From Mucilaginibacter saanensis (GTDB lineage: Bacteria; Bacteroidota; Bacteroidia; Sphingobacteriales; Sphingobacteriaceae), in assembly GCF_014200575.1 (NCBI RefSeq), contig NZ_JACHBZ010000005.1, forward strand, positions 248,001 to 312,000: 64,000 nucleotides of DNA. The letters are read 5' to 3'. Below are positions 18,369 to 27,155 of the stretch, one piece after another; the stretch's first letter is position 1; each line of letters opens with the position of its first letter. Both the position numbers and the translations under genes were made by a program. Below the pieces are notes generated by a model. That model made no database searches. It was not told the origin of the DNA and worked only from the letters and a program-made list of their open reading frames with translations.

Positions 18369-18695
18369 TTATACAGAGAAGCTTTCGCCGCAGCCGCAGG
18401 TACGGCTGGCGTTAGGGTTATGAAAGTTGAAGCCCTTACCGTTAAGGCCGTCAGAAAAATCAAGCTCAGTACCGGCAAGGTACAGGAATGATTTCATATC
18501 AAGTGCCAAACGAACGCCCTGGTCTTCAAAAAACTGGTCGCCTTTTTTCTCTTCGTTATCAAAATCAAGATTGTATGATAAACCCGAGCAGCCACCACCC
18601 TGAACAGATACCCGCAGAAAATACGAGGCATCAAGGCCCGAATCCTGCATCAGGTGTTCTATTTTACTTTTTGCTTTATCAGTTACAGTTACCAT
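18369..18695 (-). CDS. iscA: A-type iron-sulfur carrier/assembly protein
   Basis: A 108-residue A-type carrier (IscA/SufA/ErpA family) that accepts Fe-S clusters from the scaffold and passes them to target proteins. The three conserved cysteines are C36 (QGGGCSGLSY) and C100/C102 (TCGCGESFSV at the C-terminus). Length is canonical. It is the last gene of iscS-iscU-iscA and is followed by a strong terminator. Which A-type subgroup it belongs to cannot be settled by eye; the operon position favours IscA. Confidence 0.9.
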   Translation of the reverse strand: MVTVTDKAKSKIEHLMQDSGLDASYFLRVSVQGGGCSGLSYNLDFDNEEKKGDQFFEDQGVRLALDMKSFLYLAGTELDFSDGLNGKGFNFHNPNASRTCGCGESFSV

Positions 18696-18704
18696 TGTTA
18701 TTAG

Positions 18705-18781
18705 AGATTGGTGAATTGTGAGTGGAGAGTAGTTGTAGGGAGTATTAACAACTCACCAATCACTGTTCACCACTCACTAAA
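18705..18781. repeat. Low-complexity mirrored repeat between iscU and iscA
   Basis: GATTGGTGAATTGTGAGTGG on the left is mirrored by CCACTCACTAAAC on the right and by AACTCACCAATCACTGTTCA in the middle, giving a weak hairpin from a 10-11 bp motif rich in GTGA/TCAC. The same style of filler is found at 30355-30462. Confidence 0.5.
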
Positions 18782-18784
18782 CAA

Positions 18785-19198
18785 TTAATGATGTACTTTT
18801 TCGCTTGCTATTGGCTCCAAGCCATTTTTTACGCGGAAATCATTAATTGCTGCTTTAATTGCATCCTCTGCCAAAACTGAGCAGTGGATTTTTACTGGCG
18901 GAAGGGCCAGTTCTTCAACGATATCCATGTTGTCAATCTTCATGGCATCGTCAATGCTTTTGCCTTTTAACCACTCGGTAGCTAATGATGAAGAAGCGAT
19001 TGCTGAACCGCAACCGAAGGTTTTAAATTTTGCATCGGTGATAACATTGTTATCATCAACCTGAATTTGCAGACGCATAACGTCGCCGCATTCAGGTGCA
19101 CCTACTAAACCTGTACCAACTTTGTGGCTGCTTTTATCCAAAGTGCCCACATTGCGGGGGTTAGTGTAGTGATCGATTACTTTATCTGAATATGCCAT
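18785..19198 (-). CDS. iscU: Iron-sulfur cluster scaffold protein
   Basis: A 137-residue IscU scaffold on which [2Fe-2S] and [4Fe-4S] clusters are built from sulfur supplied by IscS. The three ligand cysteines are present at C37 (GAPECGDVM), C63 (FGCGSAI) and C106, and the chaperone-recognition motif is the typical LPPVK followed by IHCS (99-107). Asp39, which tunes cluster release, is present. It is downstream of iscS with about 105 bp of low-complexity sequence between the two genes. Confidence 0.96.
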   Translation of the reverse strand: MAYSDKVIDHYTNPRNVGTLDKSSHKVGTGLVGAPECGDVMRLQIQVDDNNVITDAKFKTFGCGSAIASSSLATEWLKGKSIDDAMKIDNMDIVEELALPPVKIHCSVLAEDAIKAAINDFRVKNGLEPIASEKVHH

Positions 19199-19303
19199 TT
19201 TCTTTTAATTATTGAATTAGTGAGTTAGTGAATAACCTGAACTCGTAATATTTTATCTTTTAAAACATCTGCACATTTGAAATCTGCACATCTGCACATT
19301 TAT

Positions 19304-20515
19304 TTAGTGTTCCGCCCACTCAATAGAGTTAAGGTCGATACCTTCTTTAAACATTTCCCAAAGTGGTGATAGTTCGCGCAGGTGGGTAACCGCTTCTTTG
19401 GTTACTTTAATGGCGTAATCAACTTCCTCTTCGGTAGTAAAGCGGCCCAAACCAAAACGGATAGACGAGTGTGCCAAGTCATCAGATAAGCCTAAGCTTT
19501 TCAGTACATAAGATGGCTCCAAAGAGGCCGAAGTACAAGCCGAACCTGATGATACAGCCAAATCTTTCATCGCCATCATCAAACCTTCGCCTTCAACATA
19601 TTTAAATGATATGTTGGCAACGTGTGGTAAGCGGTGTTCAACGTTTCCATTTATATAGCTTTCTTCCAGTACGGTTAACTCTTTCTGTAATTTATCACGT
19701 AAAACAGACAGGCGTTTTGCTTCGCTTTCCATTTCTAAACCGCAAAGTTCGCAGGCTTTACCCAGGCCAACAATACCCGGTACGTTTAAGGTACCTGAAC
19801 GCATACCGCGCTCATGACCACCACCGTCCATTTGGGCAGTAACTTTAACACGCGGACCTTTACGGCGTACGTATAAGGCACCAACACCTTTAGGGCCGTA
19901 TATTTTATGAGCCGATAATGCCAAAAGGTCAATACCGTCTGCATTTACATCAACCGGGATTTTACCAACTGCCTGTACAGCATCAGTCATAAATAATGCA
20001 CCATATTTATGTGCAATGGCTGATATTTCTTTAATAGGCTGAATAACACCAATCTCGTTGTTACCATACATGATTGATACCAGGATGGTATCGGCAGTCA
20101 TGGCTTGTTCTAACACTGCCAGATCGACCAAACCATCTTCTTTAACCGGAAGGTAAGTAACCTTGCCGCCCAATTTTTCTACGTGTTTGCAGGCATCAAG
20201 TACGGCTTTATGCTCTGTAACTGTAGTGATAATATGGTTACCCTTATCTTTGTACATTTCAAACACACCTTTAATGGCCAGGTTGTCTGATTCAGTAGCG
20301 CCGGATGTAAAAATGATCTCCTTATCAGATGCACCAATTAATTTGGCCACCTGCTCACGTGCATAATCAACACCCTCTTCGGCCACCCATCCAAATGGAT
20401 GGTTACGGCTGGCTGCATTACCAAATTTTTCATTAAAATAGGGTAACATAGCTTCCAGGACCCTTGGATCCATGGGAGTTGTTGCATTATTATCTAAATA
20501 AATTGGGATATTCAT
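19304..20515 (-). CDS. iscS: Cysteine desulfurase
   Basis: A 403-residue PLP enzyme that removes sulfur from L-cysteine and delivers it as persulfide to IscU and other acceptors. It shows the start [35 protein letters not shown], the PLP lysine K204 in [11 protein letters not shown], and the flexible-loop catalytic Cys in [17 protein letters not shown], all characteristic of group I (IscS/NifS). It heads iscS-iscU-iscA. No iscR is adjacent, and hscA/hscB/fdx are also absent, as in many Bacteroidota. A TATCTTTG -7 candidate lies just upstream. Confidence 0.96.
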   Translation of the reverse strand: MNIPIYLDNNATTPMDPRVLEAMLPYFNEKFGNAASRNHPFGWVAEEGVDYAREQVAKLIGASDKEIIFTSGATESDNLAIKGVFEMYKDKGNHIITTVTEHKAVLDACKHVEKLGGKVTYLPVKEDGLVDLAVLEQAMTADTILVSIMYGNNEIGVIQPIKEISAIAHKYGALFMTDAVQAVGKIPVDVNADGIDLLALSAHKIYGPKGVGALYVRRKGPRVKVTAQMDGGGHERGMRSGTLNVPGIVGLGKACELCGLEMESEAKRLSVLRDKLQKELTVLEESYINGNVEHRLPHVANISFKYVEGEGLMMAMKDLAVSSGSACTSASLEPSYVLKSLGLSDDLAHSSIRFGLGRFTTEEEVDYAIKVTKEAVTHLRELSPLWEMFKEGIDLNSIEWAEH

Positions 20516-20536
20516 GTTCTAAATATATTAACAGAA

Positions 20537-20544
20537 CAAAGATA
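20537..20544 (-). promoter_or_regulatory. Candidate -7 element of the isc operon
   Basis: On the minus strand this is TATCTTTG, a perfect TAnnTTTG element of the Bacteroidota primary sigma factor, 22 bp upstream of the iscS start codon. No clear TTTG was found at the expected -33 distance, so the call rests on one half of the promoter. Confidence 0.5.
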
Positions 20545-20620
20545 CGCAAGTTTTTATTGAATATCAGTTAAAACAAAGTGTAAATTGTCAAAGCTGACCA
20601 TTAATTTACAATATTTGGAC

Positions 20621-21019
20621 ATGAATAAAGTAGAGCATATCGGTATTGCCGTAAGTGATATTAAAACGGCCGGTGATATATATGAAAAGCTGTTAAATAC
20701 TACTGTTTATAAAACCGAACTGGTGGAGCAGGAGGGCGTGCAAACGGCCTTTTTACAAACCGGCCCCAATAAAATTGAATTGCTGCAGGCACTCCATGAG
20801 GACAGTCCGGTAGCTAAATTTATTGCAAAAAAAGGCGAAGGCATACATCACATTGCATTTGATGTAGATGATATTGAGGCCGAAATGTTGCGTTTAAAGC
20901 AAGCCGGATTTGTACTGTTGAGCGATACACCCAAACACGGTGCCGACAATAAACTGGTATGTTTTGTACACCCTAAAAGCGTTAATGGGGTGTTGATTGA
21001 GCTGTGCCAATCGATTTAA
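20621..21019 (+). CDS. mce: Methylmalonyl-CoA epimerase
   Basis: A 132-residue vicinal-oxygen-chelate protein that interconverts the (S)- and (R)-methylmalonyl-CoA epimers, linking propionyl-CoA or succinyl-CoA metabolism to methylmalonyl-CoA mutase. Features are VEHIGIAVSDI (metal His), QTGPNKIELLQAL (metal Glu), GEGIHHIAFDVDDI (metal His), and the closing HPKSVNGVLIELCQ. The ATG at 20621 gives the family N-terminus; a longer frame begins 36 bp earlier without conserved sequence. It is divergent from iscS and convergent with the NHL gene, the two stops being 1 bp apart. Confidence 0.92.
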   Translation: MNKVEHIGIAVSDIKTAGDIYEKLLNTTVYKTELVEQEGVQTAFLQTGPNKIELLQALHEDSPVAKFIAKKGEGIHHIAFDVDDIEAEMLRLKQAGFVLLSDTPKHGADNKLVCFVHPKSVNGVLIELCQSI

Positions 21020-21020
21020 A

Positions 21021-22154
21021 TTATGGTTTTGAAATGATCCTCCTGATCTTGTTGTTTTGTTGGTCGGTTACATAGATGGTGCCATTAGCACTTATTGCTA
21101 TACCCCGGATACGGTTGAAACTTGCTTTTGCATTTTCGCCGTCTTTATTACCCGTGCTGCCATCGCCGGCAAGAAGTGTCACCTGGCCCGCCGGTGTTAT
21201 TTTTTTAAGCGCGTTATTATCAGTATCAGTTACATATAAATTCCCTTTGGTATCAATTGCAATACATGATGAATGGTTAAACTGTGCAGAATCGCCTGTA
21301 CCTAGCGCATTCCCGGGCTGTAGTTGCCCGGCAAGGGTAGTTACAACAATATCTGGTGTCATTTTCCTGATCATGTTGTTGTAAGAATCGACAATGTAAA
21401 TATTGTTTGCAGCATCAGCTACCATGCCATATGGAAGCCGGAAGTTTGCATTGAGTCCGGTATCATTGGCAAAGCCAGGGCCAGTGTTATAAACAATTCC
21501 TGAAATGGTTGTTACTTTACGATCAGGCGTTATTTTTCTGATTAGATTATGATTGTCAGTGACGTATAAATTGCCATTGTGGTCAAATGCTAAACCGGTG
21601 ATGCCGTTGAAAGATGCCCCTGTCCCAACTCCGTTATCAAAGCCTATCTTACCACTGCCCGCCCAGGTAGTAACAGCGCCATCAGCAGTTATTTTTCTGA
21701 TCAGGTTATTACCCAAATCGGCTACAAAAATATTATCTGAAGCATCGATGGCTATACCAAAGGGATTATCGAAAGAGGCAGCCGTGCCTTTGCCGTCGCT
21801 ATGTCCGGCAACAGGATTGCCGGCAAGGGTTGTAACAGTGCCGTTTAAACTCACTTTTCTTATCATGTTATTGGCCTGATCAGTTACATATAAGTTGCCT
21901 TTTGAATCAATGGCGAGGCCGTTAGGGTTGTTAAATGTAGCCTTATCGCTTTTTCCATCAGCATAGCCATAACCACCACTGCCTGCAAACGTAGTTGTAT
22001 AACCAATGGAGTCAGGTTTTGAAACAACAGGATCCGGTTGTGGCTTGAGGGTATCTATCGTTTTTTTTGTGCAGCTACTTAATGTAAATAACAATAGCCC
22101 GATTAAAAGGAATATATTTGCAGTACTTTTGATGTTTTTAGTTAGATAGTTCAT
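21021..22154 (-). CDS. NHL-repeat lipoprotein
   Basis: A 377-residue lipoprotein. The signal ends at LLLFTLSSC (lipobox LSSC, Cys28 or so), followed by a short Pro-rich linker and a six-bladed NHL beta-propeller from about residue 48. Each blade repeats the pattern of FNNPNGLAIDSKGNLYVTDQ then NNMIRKVS and TTLAGN. NHL propellers bind proteins, peptides or carbohydrates, and some have lyase activity. It probably sits on the outer membrane or periplasmic face. It is convergent with mce and has no functional partner nearby. Confidence 0.88.
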   Translation of the reverse strand: MNYLTKNIKSTANIFLLIGLLLFTLSSCTKKTIDTLKPQPDPVVSKPDSIGYTTTFAGSGGYGYADGKSDKATFNNPNGLAIDSKGNLYVTDQANNMIRKVSLNGTVTTLAGNPVAGHSDGKGTAASFDNPFGIAIDASDNIFVADLGNNLIRKITADGAVTTWAGSGKIGFDNGVGTGASFNGITGLAFDHNGNLYVTDNHNLIRKITPDRKVTTISGIVYNTGPGFANDTGLNANFRLPYGMVADAANNIYIVDSYNNMIRKMTPDIVVTTLAGQLQPGNALGTGDSAQFNHSSCIAIDTKGNLYVTDTDNNALKKITPAGQVTLLAGDGSTGNKDGENAKASFNRIRGIAISANGTIYVTDQQNNKIRRIISKP

Positions 22155-22280
22155 TGCTGGTAAGGGTTTGGTGCTGTGCTTTATGATTTCAAATTTACTG
22201 ATTCTGATTAAATCCAGAATTGAATTTAGTTTAACATTAGATTATTTTTATATTGCTTTTATTGTTTAAGTTTTTTTAAT

Positions 22281-22288
22281 TACATTTG
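22281..22288 (+). promoter_or_regulatory. Candidate -7 element of rpmE2
   Basis: TACATTTG is a perfect TAnnTTTG match 40 bp upstream of the rpmE2 start. A TTG at 22262-22264 is slightly too close for the best -33 spacing. Confidence 0.5.
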
Positions 22289-22328
22289 CGCCTCTTTTAG
22301 AAAGAATAGAAGAAAAAGTTTATATATA

Positions 22329-22577
22329 ATGAAAAAAGATCTGCATCCATCAAACTATAGATTAGTTGTATTTAAAGATATGTCAAACGACTATGCTTTT
22401 GTAACTAAATCTTGTATCGATACCCGCGAATCCATTAAATGGGAAGATGGTAACGAGTATCCATTGATTAAATTGGAAATTTCACATACTTCGCACCCAT
22501 TTTATACCGGTAAAATGAAACTGGTTGATACTGCAGGTCGTATTGATAAATTCCGTACACGTTACAACAAGAAATAA
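22329..22577 (+). CDS. rpmE2: Type B 50S ribosomal protein L31
   Basis: An 82-residue L31 of type B, the form lacking the zinc-binding CxxC pair found in type A. It has the type B opening [20 protein letters not shown] and the conserved close [20 protein letters not shown] followed by RTRYNKK. L31 bridges the 50S and 30S subunits at the central protuberance. It is monocistronic, with a -7 element upstream and a strong terminator downstream. Many bacteria switch to type B under zinc limitation; in Bacteroidota it is often the only copy. Confidence 0.96.
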   Translation: MKKDLHPSNYRLVVFKDMSNDYAFVTKSCIDTRESIKWEDGNEYPLIKLEISHTSHPFYTGKMKLVDTAGRIDKFRTRYNKK

Positions 22578-22601
22578 TTGCTTGTTTAATTAAATATTTA
22601 C

Positions 22602-22638
22602 AAGTCCTCCGACGTATCGGGGGACTTTTTTTATTTTT
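22602..22638 (+). terminator. Intrinsic terminator of rpmE2
   Basis: AAGTCCTCCGA pairs with TCGGGGGACTT (one mismatch) around CGTA and is followed by a long T-run, beginning 25 bp after the stop. Confidence 0.9.
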
Positions 22639-22643
22639 GCGCC

Positions 22644-23828
22644 ATGGCTATTATTCTTTTTGACGATAACGCACACCAAACATTGCTACCGCTTACCTAT
22701 ACCCGGCCCGTGGCCGATTTGCGTATAGGTATATTGACTATAGCCGAAAAGTGGGCTAAGCATCTGAACCAAGCTTATTCTTTTTATGCCGTTGATTACT
22801 TGCAGGCTAAATTTCCTGTAAAAATTGAGGCTGATAACTTATTTATTAACGGTGGCGTTTGCCCCGACGAAAACCTGCTGGAAGCTATTGATAAACTGCA
22901 AACCGGCGAAGCGTTAAACTATAATGACCAGTTACTGGCCGTAAGGTTAAACCAAACCGATGCCGCAGCTTTTGATGCTCAGGCCAGTTTTAACAGCGTT
23001 ACCGATTATACTAACCTGTTTGTATCAGTTCGTTATCCTGAAGATATTTTCAGGAAGAATGACATAGAGCTGCGAAAAGATTTTACCCTGCTTACCGCGG
23101 GCCGTACCAGCGCCGTCATCAGCGCAACCAATACCATAATCGGGAATGATTTTTTTGCCGAGGAAGGTGCCGTTGCCGACTGCTCGTCTTTCAACACGAC
23201 CAATGGCCCCATCTATTTAGCCAACAATACTGAAGTTTGGGAAGGTACCCATATCAGGGGCGCTTTTGCCATCTGTGAGCATTCGCAGGTTAAAATGGGC
23301 TCAAAAATATACGGTGCAACTACGGTTGGGCCATACTCACGGGTAGGCGGCGAAATCAATAACGCCGTGATCTGGGGTTATTCGTCAAAAGGGCATGAGG
23401 GTTACCTTGGTAACTCGGTGCTGGGTGAATGGTGCAATATTGGCGCCGATTCCAATAACTCCAACCTTAAAAATAATTATGCCGAGGTTAAGCTGTGGGA
23501 TTATAATACCCAGCGTTTCCGTAAAACCGGACTACAGTTTTGTGGCCTCATCATGGCCGATCATGCTAAATGCGGCATCAATACCATGTTTAATACCGGT
23601 ACGGTAGTGGGGGTAAGCGCCAATATTTTTGGTGCCGGCTTTCCGCGTAATTTTGTGGCCGATTTTTCATGGGGTGGCGCACAGGGTTTTGAGGTTTACA
23701 CCATCAATAAAATGTTTGAAACTGCCCAAAAGGTTTTTGACCGCCGCGATCACCGCGTATTTGATGAAACCGAACAGGAACTATTAAAAAGAGTATTTGA
23801 ATTAACAGAAGGGTACAGGCGGTTTTGA
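22644..23828 (+). CDS. GlmU-like putative sugar-nucleotidyltransferase with beta-helix
   Basis: A 394-residue protein of the GlmU-related family annotated in Bacteroidota. The N-terminal part (1-about 170) starts MAIILFDDNAHQTLLPLTYT and TRPVADLRIGILTIAEKW, which corresponds to a nucleotidyltransferase fold but lacks the classic GxGTRxxP loop. The C-terminal part (about 180-370) is a left-handed beta-helix with hexapeptide repeats (for example GSKIYGATTVGPYSRVGGEI and AKCGINTMFNTGTVVGVSAN), as in acyltransferases. A role in activated amino-sugar synthesis is likely but the reaction is unproven. It is followed by tpiA. Confidence 0.75.
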   Translation: MAIILFDDNAHQTLLPLTYTRPVADLRIGILTIAEKWAKHLNQAYSFYAVDYLQAKFPVKIEADNLFINGGVCPDENLLEAIDKLQTGEALNYNDQLLAVRLNQTDAAAFDAQASFNSVTDYTNLFVSVRYPEDIFRKNDIELRKDFTLLTAGRTSAVISATNTIIGNDFFAEEGAVADCSSFNTTNGPIYLANNTEVWEGTHIRGAFAICEHSQVKMGSKIYGATTVGPYSRVGGEINNAVIWGYSSKGHEGYLGNSVLGEWCNIGADSNNSNLKNNYAEVKLWDYNTQRFRKTGLQFCGLIMADHAKCGINTMFNTGTVVGVSANIFGAGFPRNFVADFSWGGAQGFEVYTINKMFETAQKVFDRRDHRVFDETEQELLKRVFELTEGYRRF

Positions 23829-23829
23829 T

Positions 23830-23968
23830 TTGTAGTTTGATTAGGTTTGTTGAGCTGATGAAGTGTGTAGTTACTAAATGAAGCTTATTCAGCCCGTTCA
23901 ATCGCCTAATCTAACCCAATCAATTCCATCTAACCTAATCAACATAATCTAACTTAATCAACTAATAA
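23830..23968. repeat. Low-complexity mirrored repeat before tpiA
   Basis: Short repeats of the type TTGATTAGGTTTGTTGA on the left are mirrored by CTAATCTAACCCAATCAA and CTAACCTAATCAACATAATC on the right, filling almost the whole gap between the GlmU-like gene and tpiA. Confidence 0.5.
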
Positions 23969-23969
23969 A

Positions 23970-24731
23970 ATGAGAAAAAAAATTGTTGCCGGAAACTGGA
24001 AAATGAACCTGGATTATAACGAAGGTTTAGGTGTATTTTCTGAGATCATCAATATGGTAAAGGATGAAGCAACAGGCACACAAGAAGCAGTTATTTGCAG
24101 CCCTTTTATACACATCCATAGTCTTGTTCAACTGGCAAAAGGATATAAGGTTGCGGTAGGTGCACAAAATGCACACCAGGCAGAGTCTGGTGCTTACACT
24201 GGCGAAACTTCTGCAAAAATGATCAAATCTGTAGGTGCAGCTTATGTTATTATCGGTCACTCTGAGCGTCGTCAGTACTTTGGCGAAAGCAATGAGCTGC
24301 TGGCAAAAAAAACAGATACTGTTTTAAAAAATGATCTGCGCCCTATTTTCTGTATTGGCGAAACCCTGCAGGAGCGCGAAGCAAACGCACATTTTGATGT
24401 GATCAAAACTCAGCTTGTTGAAGGTGTGTTCCATTTAGATGCTGCTCAATTTGCAAAGCTGGTTTTAGCTTATGAGCCGGTTTGGGCTATAGGTACAGGC
24501 GTAACTGCAACATCGGCACAGGCACAGGAAATACATGCCTTTATCCGCAAGGAAATTGCTGCTAAATACAACCAGGAGGTTGCTGACAGCACTACCATTT
24601 TATACGGTGGCAGCTGTAACCCTAAAAATGCTGCTGAGCTTTTTGGCTGCGCTGATATTGATGGCGGACTAATTGGCGGGGCTTCTTTGAAATCACGTGA
24701 TTTTGTTGATATTGTAAAAGCGTTTAATTAA
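23970..24731 (+). CDS. tpiA: Triose-phosphate isomerase
   Basis: A 253-residue TIM-barrel enzyme interconverting dihydroxyacetone phosphate and glyceraldehyde 3-phosphate in glycolysis and gluconeogenesis. Active-site residues are all visible: N9 and K11 in VAGNWKMNL, H97 in IIGHSERRQYF, and E169 in AYEPVWAIGTG. The phosphate-binding glycine-rich end LIGGASLKS is present. Length is typical. It stands alone between two low-complexity repeat regions. Confidence 0.97.
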   Translation: MRKKIVAGNWKMNLDYNEGLGVFSEIINMVKDEATGTQEAVICSPFIHIHSLVQLAKGYKVAVGAQNAHQAESGAYTGETSAKMIKSVGAAYVIIGHSERRQYFGESNELLAKKTDTVLKNDLRPIFCIGETLQEREANAHFDVIKTQLVEGVFHLDAAQFAKLVLAYEPVWAIGTGVTATSAQAQEIHAFIRKEIAAKYNQEVADSTTILYGGSCNPKNAAELFGCADIDGGLIGGASLKSRDFVDIVKAFN

Positions 24732-24734
24732 TAT

Positions 24735-24862
24735 TTGGAGTTGAGGTATGAGATTTGGGACATAAGATCAATAACACCGCATGGTCACATATCAAAACAG
24801 AAACTAATCTGTGGTGTTAGGGATTAAAAGGAAATAAATCTCATATCTCCATACTCCTAATT
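24735..24862. repeat. Low-complexity mirrored repeat after tpiA
   Basis: GGAGTTGAGGTATGAGATTT on the left and AATCTCATATCTCCATACTCC (split as two adjacent words) on the right form an imperfect hairpin across the 128-bp gap. Confidence 0.5.
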
Positions 24863-24867
24863 TAACC

Positions 24868-25344
24868 ATGAGGAAGTTATTAAAGGTTCTGTTACCGGTT
24901 TTAATTGATTTCGGCATTTTTTGGGTGGTAGTGCATTATAATACACCGGCACATCCCATGAAACTTGTTGAAATTGGTAATGGTAACTTATACAGTTTAA
25001 TGGCTTACTTTCATCTTTTCGGTTATTTATTACTGGCCGATGGTATACTTACCCAATATTTGATTGTAGTGCCCCTGTGGGATAGGGGACTTGTTAAAGG
25101 TTATCCAACCCGGGTAGCCACTTTTATTTGTTTTGCGGTGGTTTGTGTGGCATTTGCGGGCTCCATAAGTTACATTATATGGGATCCCACCGAAGGGCGA
25201 ACCCCTTTGTTTACCTTTTGGTTCTACCTTACCGAAATTCAGTTCTTTTACTGGTTTTTTAACTTTATAGTTTTGCTTTTGATTGACAGGCGCAAGTTTG
25301 CCCCACAGGTTCCCGAGCCTGTGGAAATTGAAAGCCCGGTTTAA
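24868..25344 (+). CDS. Hypothetical four-span membrane protein
   Basis: A 158-residue protein I cannot assign to a family. Hydrophobic segments lie at about 5-24 (LLKVLLPVLIDFGIFWVVVH), 42-68 (YSLMAYFHLFGYLLLADGIL), 83-105 (ATFICFAVVCVAFAGSISYI) and 117-140 (TFWFYLTEIQFFYWFFNFIV). It is rich in aromatic residues and ends in a Pro/Glu tail. It lies between tpiA and prmA in the same direction, with no sign of functional linkage. Confidence 0.65.
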   Translation: MRKLLKVLLPVLIDFGIFWVVVHYNTPAHPMKLVEIGNGNLYSLMAYFHLFGYLLLADGILTQYLIVVPLWDRGLVKGYPTRVATFICFAVVCVAFAGSISYIIWDPTEGRTPLFTFWFYLTEIQFFYWFFNFIVLLLIDRRKFAPQVPEPVEIESPV

Positions 25345-25447
25345 TTATTGATTAACATAGGCTAAATTTGCCTGGATACCATACATACGCCCCGGCCGTA
25401 ACGGGTTTGTCCCAAACCGGGTTCCGGACTATTTTAATATTATTATA

Positions 25448-26284
25448 ATGAATTATTACGAACTGCTTTTTACCACCATTACTACCGAAGATTATCAGCA
25501 GGATTTGCTGATAAACGCTTTGGGCGAGATTGGTTTTGACACCTTTGAGGAACTGGAGTTTGGATTTAAAGCTTACATACCTACTGATGATTTTAATGAG
25601 GAAGCATTGAAGGAGCAATTATTGCCTTATCAGGATATGTTTACCTTTAGCTATGAGATAACGCTTATCCCTCAGAAAAACTGGAACGAGGTATGGGAAA
25701 GTAATTTTGAACCGATAGAAATTGGCGATAAGATATACGTAAGGGCAACATTTCATCCGGCCAAACCGGAGTTCCCATACGAGATAGTTATCGACCCTAA
25801 AATGGCTTTTGGTACCGGGCATCACCAAACGACCTCGATGATGCTTGCACTCATGCTTGAAAATAATTTTGAAGGTAAAAAAGTGCTGGATATGGGTTGC
25901 GGCACCGGTATTTTGGCCGTTATGGCAGCCAAGCTAAATGCCGCCGAAATTACCGCTATTGATTATGACCCGGTTTGTTTTGACAGTACGGTTGAAAACT
26001 CAGCGCTCAATAATATAGATAACATTATACCGCTATGCGGCTCTAAAGAGGTGATCCCTAATGAGCAGTATGATGTGATACTGGCCAATATTAACCGCAA
26101 CATCCTGCTTGATCAGATGGAGCGTTACGCCGAAGTGCTGAAGCCTGAGGGCGAAATTTATTTCAGCGGTTTTTATGAGTCGCCTGATCTGGATATTATT
26201 ACCGATGCTGCCCGTACCTACGGCCTGAAATATATTATCCATAAAAAAGATAAGGAGTGGGTTGCAGCTAAGTTTATCAAGTAA
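25448..26284 (+). CDS. prmA: Ribosomal protein L11 methyltransferase
   Basis: A 278-residue SAM-dependent enzyme that methylates ribosomal protein L11. The substrate-binding N-terminal domain (1-about 95) carries PQKNWNEVWESNFEPI. The linker has DPKMAFGTGHHQTTSMML (116-133), the family hallmark. The Rossmann domain has the SAM motif VLDMGCGTGILAV (146-158) and VILANINRNILLDQM. The gene is monocistronic and is followed by a 16-bp stem hairpin. Confidence 0.94.
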   Translation: MNYYELLFTTITTEDYQQDLLINALGEIGFDTFEELEFGFKAYIPTDDFNEEALKEQLLPYQDMFTFSYEITLIPQKNWNEVWESNFEPIEIGDKIYVRATFHPAKPEFPYEIVIDPKMAFGTGHHQTTSMMLALMLENNFEGKKVLDMGCGTGILAVMAAKLNAAEITAIDYDPVCFDSTVENSALNNIDNIIPLCGSKEVIPNEQYDVILANINRNILLDQMERYAEVLKPEGEIYFSGFYESPDLDIITDAARTYGLKYIIHKKDKEWVAAKFIK

Positions 26285-26300
26285 TAGAATTTAAAGGAAT

Positions 26301-26340
26301 CTAACTATGTCATTGCTCCTCGCAGCAATGACATAGTTAA
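26301..26340. repeat. Hairpin after prmA
   Basis: CTAACTATGTCATTGCT (26301-26317) pairs with 26324-26340 at 16 of 17 positions around CCTCGC. The CATTGC...GCAATGAC core resembles the ends of the larger element at 32757-32852. Confidence 0.65.
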
Positions 26341-26355
26341 AGAATAAATTAGGGG

Positions 26356-26425
26356 GTCATACTGAGCTTGTCGAAGCATGGTGGGCAAGCCTATACGCTC
26401 AACCCTTCGACAAGCTCAGGGTAAC
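26356..26425. repeat. Dispersed palindromic element D, copy 2
   Basis: Begins GTCATACTGAGCTTGTCGAA and ends CCTTCGACAAGCTCAGGGTA followed by AC. The arms pair over about 20 bp around a 30-nt loop. Confidence 0.7.
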
Positions 26426-26448
26426 AAAACAGGTAAAAGTTGTTTTTA

Positions 26449-27102
26449 TTAATACCCTACGGTAAACCTTCTTTTTATAAACTGGTTGTTTTCCAGTTCA
26501 TCAATAATGGCCACGGCCAGGTCTTCAATAAGGATATTGTTTTCACCTTTTTCATTAAATACAGGCTGATCTGTTCCTAAACGGAATTTCCTGGTAGGCT
26601 CGCCATGTGCGTCAGGGTGCATGTTTATAGCCGGACTTAAAAACGTCCAGTCAAGGTCTTGTTCCTGCTTTAAAATGTTCAGGTAATCGCGCGCTGCCGA
26701 TGCACCTGGTTTGTATGCTGCCGGAAAGTTTGGCGAGTCAACCAATTGCAAGCCCGGGGCAATCTCTAAACTACCAGCGCCGCCAATAACCAGCACGCGT
26801 TTAACACCCGATTGCTTTACAGCCTGCTGAATAGCTTTGGAGCCGGCTATAAAATCATCATAAATGTTAGGGTTTGCCCAGCCAGAGTTGTAGGAGCTTA
26901 CTACTGCATCATGGCCTGCAAGTACAGCTGCAAGGCCGTTAACATCAAATACATCAACTGCTGCAAGGGTTAGTTTATCGTTTTTGACATCCAGTTTCTC
27001 AGGATTACGGGCAATGGCGGTTACTTCATGACCGCGGTAAAGAGCCTCGTTTAAAATGGTTCGGCCTACATTTCCTGTGGCGCCTATTAGTGCAATTTTC
27101 AT
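26449..27102 (-). CDS. NAD(P)H-binding oxidoreductase (YwnB-like atypical SDR)
   Basis: A 217-residue single-domain Rossmann protein of the NAD(P)H-binding/NmrA-like atypical short-chain dehydrogenase group. The glycine-rich cofactor motif is MKIALIGATGNVGRTILNEA, with HEVTAIARNPEKL for 2'-phosphate discrimination and GVKRVLVIGGAGSLEI at strand 5. The substrate is unknown; relatives act on flavins, quinones or serve as redox sensors. It is paired with an Rrf2-type regulator just upstream, an arrangement also known for B. subtilis ywnB and ywnA, and a copy of the regulator palindrome lies 15 bp before its start. Confidence 0.85.
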   Translation of the reverse strand: MKIALIGATGNVGRTILNEALYRGHEVTAIARNPEKLDVKNDKLTLAAVDVFDVNGLAAVLAGHDAVVSSYNSGWANPNIYDDFIAGSKAIQQAVKQSGVKRVLVIGGAGSLEIAPGLQLVDSPNFPAAYKPGASAARDYLNILKQEQDLDWTFLSPAINMHPDAHGEPTRKFRLGTDQPVFNEKGENNILIEDLAVAIIDELENNQFIKRRFTVGY

Positions 27103-27116
27103 AGAATTTATTGTTT

Positions 27117-27139
27117 AATGTAATTAATTTTGTTACAGT
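27117..27139. promoter_or_regulatory. Rrf2-type operator candidate, copy at the oxidoreductase gene
   Basis: A 23-bp inverted repeat with arms AATGTAAT and GTTACAGT. Its size, spacing and sequence match the palindrome at 27564-27586 in front of the regulator gene, differing at a few positions. Confidence 0.6.
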
Positions 27140-27155
27140 TTTAGTTAAAAAAAAG